From positions 682,001 to 746,000 of the forward strand of contig JAIXMO010000004.1 of assembly GCA_025677825.1 (NCBI GenBank): a stretch of DNA of 64,000 bases, given 5' to 3'. The notes beneath the pieces are model-generated. The model did not search any database. It was not told where the DNA came from and saw only the letters and a list, made by a program, of their open reading frames with translations. Shown here piece after piece: positions 57,024 through 64,000 of the stretch (position 1 is the first letter of the stretch; the number at the start of each line of letters is the position of its first letter). A program made the position numbers and the translations under genes. Source of the stretch: Helicostylum pulchrum (lineage: Eukaryota > Mucoromycota > Mucoromycetes > Mucorales > Mucoraceae).

Positions 57024-58752
57024 ATGTTCTCTTTAAAGACAGCAGCTAACAAGGTTGCACTTCCCGCCACTCGTGTTGCTTCTCGCAGATGTATTTCTTC
57101 TTCTGCTACCAAGTCTGGTAAGACTTTTTTTTTTGTGTGTTAGTTTTTTTTTGTTTTGTAGTATTCACCGTATTGTCGATTTTTTTGCTTTGTAGCTTTC
57201 AACTCTAGCCGTATGGCTATTGCCTCCGGTAACAAGTTCGTAAGTAACTGGATAAATAGAGACACAGACAAGAGATAGAGAAATAGAGAAATAGAGAAAT
57301 AGAGAGAAATAGAGAGAGATAGAGAATGAGGGATTAATGATCTTTTTTTTTTGTTTAGACTGCCAACCTTCTCAACCAAGCTTATGTTTCTTCCGCTCCT
57401 TCTCGTTTGATGTTCTTTGGTAGCCTAACGGAATTTTTTTTTTTTGGTTTTTTTTTTTTGCTAACTTATTTTCATAGGTCGTCGTACTATGGCTACTGAT
57501 GCTAGCAAGTTCAGTCGTGCTAAGCCTCATGTCAACATTGGTACTATTGGTCACGTCGATCACGGTAAGACCACTTTGACTGCTGCTATCACAAAGACTT
57601 TAGCTATTGAAGGTGGTGCTCAATTCATGGATTATAACCAAATCGATAAGGCTCCTGAGGAGAAGGCTCGTGGTATTACTATTTCCACCGCTCATGTTGA
57701 ATACGAGACAGATAACCGTCATTATGCTCATGTTGATTGTCCTGGCCATGCTGATTATATTAAGAACATGATTACTGGTGCTGCTCAAGTAAAGTATATT
57801 TTTAATTTGTGTGTGTGTGTATACTAAAAGATATATATAGATGGATGGTGCTATTATTGTAGTTTCTGCTACTGATGGTCAAATGCCTCAAACTCGTGAG
57901 CATTTATTGTTGGCCCGTCAAGTCGGTGTACAAAGATTAGTTGTATTTATTAACAAGGTTGATCAAGTTGATGACCCCGAGATGCTTGAACTTGTCGAAA
58001 TGGAAATGCGTGATCTTTTAGCTGAGTACGGTTTCGATGGTGAGAACACACCTATTGTTAAGGGTTCTGCTCTTGCTGCTCTTGAAGGTCGTGATCCCGA
58101 GATTGGAGAAATCCCTGTCAAGGCATTAATGGCCGCTGTTGATGCTTATATCCCTACTCCCGTTCGTGATTTAGATAAGCCTTTCTTGATGCCTATTGAA
58201 GATGTGTTCTCTATCTCTGGTCGTGGTACTGTTGCCACTGGTCGTGTTGAGCGTGGTACCATTAATAAGGGTAGTGAAGTCGAGATTGTCGGTATGGGAC
58301 CTACTATCAAGACCACACTTACTGGTGTTGAGATGTTCCGTAAGGAATTAGATCGTGGTCAAGCTGGTGATAACATGGGTGCCCTTTTGCGTGGTATTAA
58401 GCGTGAACAAATCCGTCGTGGTCAAGTTATGTGCGCTCCTGGTAGTGTCAAGTCTCACAAGAAGTTCATGGCTCAAATTTACATCTTGACCAAGGATGAA
58501 GGTGGTCGTCACACTCCTTTCGTTAACAACTATCGTCCTCAAATGTTCGTTCGTACTACTGATGTTACCGTCTCTCTTACACATCCTGTAGGTACTGAGG
58601 ATCCTGATGATAAGCTCATCATGCCCGGAGATAACGTAGAAATGCAATGTGAACTTGTTCATGATATTGCTCTTGAAGATGGTCAACGTTTCACTATTCG
58701 TGAAGGTGGTAAGACTGTTGGTACCGGTGTTGTTACCAAGGTTATCGAGTAA
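57024..58752 (+). CDS. TUF1: Mitochondrial elongation factor Tu
   Basis: GTPase that delivers aminoacyl-tRNA to mitochondrial ribosomes. Five exons (57024-57117, 57196-57239, 57359-57419, 57478-57788, 57841-58752) give 473 residues. Exons 1-3 encode a long arginine/serine-rich mitochondrial leader ([20 protein letters not shown] and onward). The GTPase domain has G1 GHVDHGKT, the EEKARGITI switch I, G3 DCPGHADY, G4 NKVDQ and G5 GSALAAL. Domains 2 and 3 follow with [28 protein letters not shown] [16 protein letters not shown] and a C-terminal [16 protein letters not shown]. Codon use is strongly biased (GGT, CGT, AAG), as in highly expressed genes. Intron 2 contains a purine-rich repeat. Confidence 0.98.
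57254..57326 (+). repeat. Purine-rich AGAGAAAT-type simple repeat
   Basis: Repeated AGAGAAAT/AGAGATAG units inside intron 2 of TUF1 make an almost pure purine stretch of about 70 bases. Confidence 0.9.
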
Positions 58753-59021
58753 ATTTATTATAACATCCCCCATCCCCCACCCCTTTTTTTAGATAAATAA
58801 AATAAAACAAAAAAAAAAAGTTCATAAAGCTCAGTTACAAAAAAAAAAAAACGCACACAAAGTTCAGCAATACAGGAGTCTACGTACACTATGTATTTTT
58901 TTGAGGGGAAAAAGCTTACTAAAACAATAGCGGCAAGGGAAAAAAAAGGATTATTAAAGACAGTAGTTAGTAAACCCCATACATTTGTTTTTTTCTCCTC
59001 CGTTTCTTCTTTTTTTTTTAA

Positions 59022-60736
<1,715 letters not shown>

Positions 60737-60943
60737 ATAAACAAACACTAGCAGTAATAAACAATTTGTACATATTGTTGTTTTTTAAAAAAATGTAAAA
60801 ATATACAAATGTTGTGTAATTAATCGGGGTTATTATAAATTGAGGTAGGTCATGAGAATATAAAAGTACCTTTTTGGCGTAAGAAAGTGGGAATACGTCT
60901 TTTTTTTCCCTTTTTCTCAACACTTTTTAAAAAAACTACTAAA

Positions 60944-61985
60944 ATGGCTTATCAACCCCCTCCACAAGGTCAATACGGTGCTCCTCCTCCTCAAGGCCAA
61001 GGTCAAGGTCAAGGTCAATATGGTGCTCCTCCTCCTCAAGGACAATATGGCGCTCCTCCTCCTCAAGGTCAATATGGTGCCCCTCCTCAAGGTCAAAGAC
61101 CTCATAGTAAGATATAAATATGAAATTAAATTTTTCACACACACACTAAGCCCAATAATTTTAATAATAGGTCAACAACCAGGTCAAGGACAACAACAAC
61201 AACAAGGTCAAGGTCCTCCTCCCGGTGTTGATCAACAACTCTGGTCTTGGTTTAAAGCAGTAGATACAGATGGTTCAGGACAACTCTCTGCTGATGAACT
61301 CCAAAGAGCTTTAATTAACGGTGACTGGAGTCCTTTCAATATTGAAACAGTTCGTTTAATGGTCAATATGTTTGATGCTGGTAAAGTGTTTTTTTTTAGT
61401 TTTTTTTTTTTTCCGTAGCAAAGTTAATAACGTGTGTCGTGTGTCGTGTGTGTATAGATAACAGTGGAACTATTAACTTTAACGAGTTCTCCGGGTTATG
61501 GAAGTATATTGAAGACTGGAAACGTTGTTTCCAAGCTTTTGATGTTGATCGTTCTGGTAGCATTAACCAAAATGAAATGTCTAATGCTTTAAGATCTTTT
61601 GGCTTCAATGTCTCTGCCAAGTTTATTGGTACCTTGATTCAAAAGTTTGATCGTTACGGTACGTTTTCTTTTAAAAATATACAACACAAAGAAAAAAAGA
61701 GCGTAAAGTATTAACTGTGATATTAACAGCCACTATTAAAAATACAGGAAAAGGAGATGTTTCGTTTGATAACTTTGTACAAGCTTGCGTAACCATGAAG
61801 ACCTTGACTGACTCCTTCAGACAATTCGATAATGATCAAGATGGCTGGATTCAAATTAACTATGAACAAGTAAGTATACATCTAGCTGTGTATGTGTAAG
61901 TAGAACGGGCATAATTACTAACTCAAAATTACCTCCTTTTTTTTTTTTTTAGTTCTTGGATCTCGTTGTTCGTCAACGCGCCTAA
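60944..61985 (+). CDS. Penta-EF-hand calcium-binding protein (peflin/ALG-2-like)
   Basis: A 248-residue PEF protein from five exons (60944-61106, 61171-61380, 61458-61658, 61730-61869, 61953-61985). The N-terminal third is low-complexity, with QGQYGAPPP repeats and polyglutamine, as in fungal Pef1 and animal peflin. EF1 is [18 protein letters not shown]2 [16 protein letters not shown]3 [16 protein letters not shown]4 is degenerate ([12 protein letters not shown]), and EF5 [12 protein letters not shown] is followed by the terminal [10 protein letters not shown] dimerisation helix. These proteins dimerise through EF5 and link calcium signals to membrane traffic, ER exit or wall and bud growth; the exact role here is not known. 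Introns fall within or next to EF hands. Confidence 0.94.
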
Positions 61986-63438
61986 GAAAAAAAAAACTAA
62001 AAAGAAAACGTAAAAAAAATAAAACCATATCCCCTTTTTTTTGTGTGTAATACAGCGAAACCAATCCAAAGAGTTGCTACATATTAAGCATGCGAACTTT
62101 AAATTCCATGTATGATGGTATTTCTGATATTATCATAAAGATGCAAGGTCATTTTATAAAACCATCACTTGATTAAATAAGCAACTGATTCTTAACAAAG
62201 AGCCATCACTTTCAAATATGACAATTGTGTTGCATTATAACTAAACGTAGTCGTGTCAAGTTCTGTAAGCCATTTTTACAGAAAATTGGGATTGTCAATA
62301 TTCTCGATACGGCTAGTGATAGAATATTAAGATCAGGAGTAAAATCCGAGCCAACAGCCTCTTGTAGAGTATTATCAGTATTAATTGTACTTGTTTTTTC
62401 CTACTGTGATATTATAACCTGTGAAAATTGAAATTGACAGGAATTGGCTTCGTAAAGATAATAATGATTAAATTTTACGGTTTGTAGAAATATGCTAATG
62501 AATCTTATGAAACATACTCCCATTGTCCGATATTGAAAAGAAAAAATAAGCGAGACCTAATCAAGCGTAAAACCACCGCAAAGACAAAGAGTATTCTATC
62601 ACTCGTCTTGTATGCGCCTTGTTTGAATATACAAGTAACCAGTTAATACACCAAGACAGATGTATCATAAATATCCAAAAGTAGTTTTGCAGTAACTGTG
62701 ATTTCATTATGTACTCCAAAAAATTGCACCAAGGTACTGGTAGTTATATGTTATCGAGTTCGTCGCACAGGTACTACGCTTGGTGGAGTTTTATAAGTAA
62801 CGGGGACAACAAGAATCATCAAGGAAGGGTCTTTACCAATTAGTCATACAATATTTTGTTCTTTTATAAAGTCCAGTCTTGTTGATTTTTATATACGCTT
62901 TTTTAGGTATCAAGAACCTGTTAAGGTTACATCAGTATTTGAACACAGTATGGTGTTAGCAAACCTACAATTTTGTTCCACATTCAATTCAAACACTTAC
63001 TTTTTATGTCTATTTGCCTTTATTCAAAGCAGTCTCTCAGTAGAGGGTTTGTTACATTTATTGATTATCGAGTTTCTACTGTGGATAAAAGCAATAGATT
63101 GTTGGATTTAATGCAGAAAAAAAAAATAAGCAGGGATAATAAAATTAATATTGCCCGTAGGGTTTTTCTATAACTCGTTTTTTTTAAGAAACATGGAGGT
63201 ATACAGTTATCATTATTCGTCTACACTTAAAAATAGATTCGATAAAAATTACACAAAAGGCTTTAAAGGCATGTGTAATTCAATAGCCTTTTTTATTTTA
63301 TTTTCTGCTTTACCCCAAATATAGCTTGATGCTGATGACAACCTATTTAATCCAATGAAATTAATTAAAATCAATTACATATAAATACAATTGTTATATT
63401 TTTTTTCCTTTTTTTCTTTTTACATATATTTATATACA
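61986..63438. other. Intergenic region, possibly with decayed sequence
   Basis: About 1.45 kb between the PEF gene and the GOLD-domain gene. Parts (62225-62431 and 62500-62900) are less homopolymer-rich and have scattered short frames such as RSRVKFCKPFLQKIGIVNIL, hinting at decayed coding or mobile sequence, but I cannot assign a family. No RNA gene seen. Confidence 0.4.
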
Positions 63439-64000
63439 ATGGAAGTGGTACAAGTTCAACCCAGGGATTCTTACTCACATAATATTTATGTTCCTACTAA
63501 AGGCACTGCTATAAGGTGGTCATTTACCACTAAAAAAAATAATATCTCCTTTGGTCTCTTTCGCAGAAAAGGAAAAGAACCATTGCCAAACTCATCAGAC
63601 ATTTTGTTCCGTGCCCAACAACAATTACAAAAGAGACAAATGTCAATTCCTATTGATTTAGGCATCTCTCAACAAGGTACTTGTAATATGTCCCCCCTTG
63701 AAAAAAAAAGGTTAATTTTTTTTTAAAATTTTAGACGACGTATCAGCAGTAGATGATGATCATATCCATTCTTCTGCTCACTCAATCCATAGTCAAAGTT
63801 CTAGTCGTCCACGTTCAAAATCTGTCGCTACTATAAAATTAAAGGAACAAGGATTAGATGAAATTATTCCTATTCAACATACTCAATCTTGTGCTCAAAA
63901 AGTAGAAGGGTTTTATACTGTAGAGGAACCTGGAAATTATGTTCTTGTATTTGGTAAATAAAAAAAAAAAAAGAAGAAGCTGAGCCATTGTGGTGAATTA
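63439..64000 (+). CDS. GOLD-domain protein, 5' part (partial)
   Basis: The first two exons (63439-63676, 63735-63953) of a gene that runs off the window. The start MEVVQVQPRDSYSHNIYVPT and the blocks IRWSFTTKKNNISFGLFRRK and VEGFYTVEEPGNYVLVFG fit a GOLD beta-sandwich, in which a long Ser/Arg-rich insertion (HSIHSQSSSRPRSKS) separates the halves. The GTAAAT donor at 63954 (phase 1) suggests the next exon continues with a D-N-T-type strand. GOLD domains are found in p24 cargo receptors, Sec14-like and adaptor proteins of the secretory pathway. There is no signal peptide, so a cytosolic adaptor (Sec14-GOLD or similar) is likelier than p24. Confidence 0.7.

Noticed and set aside
62225..63173. 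Possible third TnpB-like remnant downstream of the PEF gene
   Set aside because: Only vague basic and cysteine-containing stretches; no zinc-ribbon or RuvC motif could be identified.

Overview
The window is nuclear DNA of an early-diverging fungus, most likely of the order Mucorales (Mucoromycota). The genome is AT-rich with long A and T runs. Genes are split by many short introns (roughly 50-100 bp) with GTAAG-like donors, CTAAC/CTAAT-like branch sites and T-rich acceptors. The gene set is fungal: Skn7, Gcn4-like bZIP, Adp1, Mip1, a GPI-anchored chitin deacetylase and a fungal G-gamma. A decayed TnpB/Fanzor-type nuclease gene also fits this group. Exon joins were worked out by hand; for every multi-exon gene reported as intact, the exon lengths sum to a whole number of codons.

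Layout: 0-1.5 kb holds ribosomal protein genes eS8 (3' end only) and uL5. 1.5-3.8 kb is gene-free, with a compositionally odd block ending in poly(A). 3.8-7.6 kb has three minus-strand genes: G-protein gamma subunit, Serinc/Tms1 and a DUF218 protein. 8.4-11.6 kb has SF3B4 and Skn7 on the plus strand, convergent with PEX13 (11.6-13.0). 14.0-14.9 is a small PB1/coiled-coil/tail-anchored protein. 15.5-18.6 is mitochondrial DNA polymerase gamma. 19.2-21.3 is a chitin deacetylase, 23.6-24.9 DGAT2, 25.2-28.7 an Adp1-type ABC transporter.

28.7-39.8 kb is sparse: only a Gcn4-like bZIP gene and a secreted DPBB protein. 39.8-42.4 is RIX1. 42.6-46.9 kb is an accessory/decayed zone with broken reading frames, one copy of a dispersed repeat (the other is at 8 kb), an intron-containing tRNA-Tyr and a TnpB/Fanzor pseudogene. 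46.9-50.5 has a tiny membrane protein, a calponin-homology-like protein and TIM8. 50.6-52.6 holds a second possible TnpB-like fragment and a broken NDUFAF7/MidA gene. 53.2-55.6 is an OPT oligopeptide transporter. 56.4-64.0 is dense again: a small membrane protein, mitochondrial EF-Tu, an ankyrin-Nudix NADH pyrophosphatase, a penta-EF-hand protein and the start of a GOLD-domain protein.

Most genes are unlinked housekeeping functions (translation, splicing, peroxisome import, mitochondrial DNA and protein import, lipid storage, cell wall). No operon-like or biosynthetic cluster is visible. The unusual material is the decayed nuclease, the neighbouring pseudogenes, the dispersed repeat, two GC-AG introns and the PB1 tail-anchored protein.
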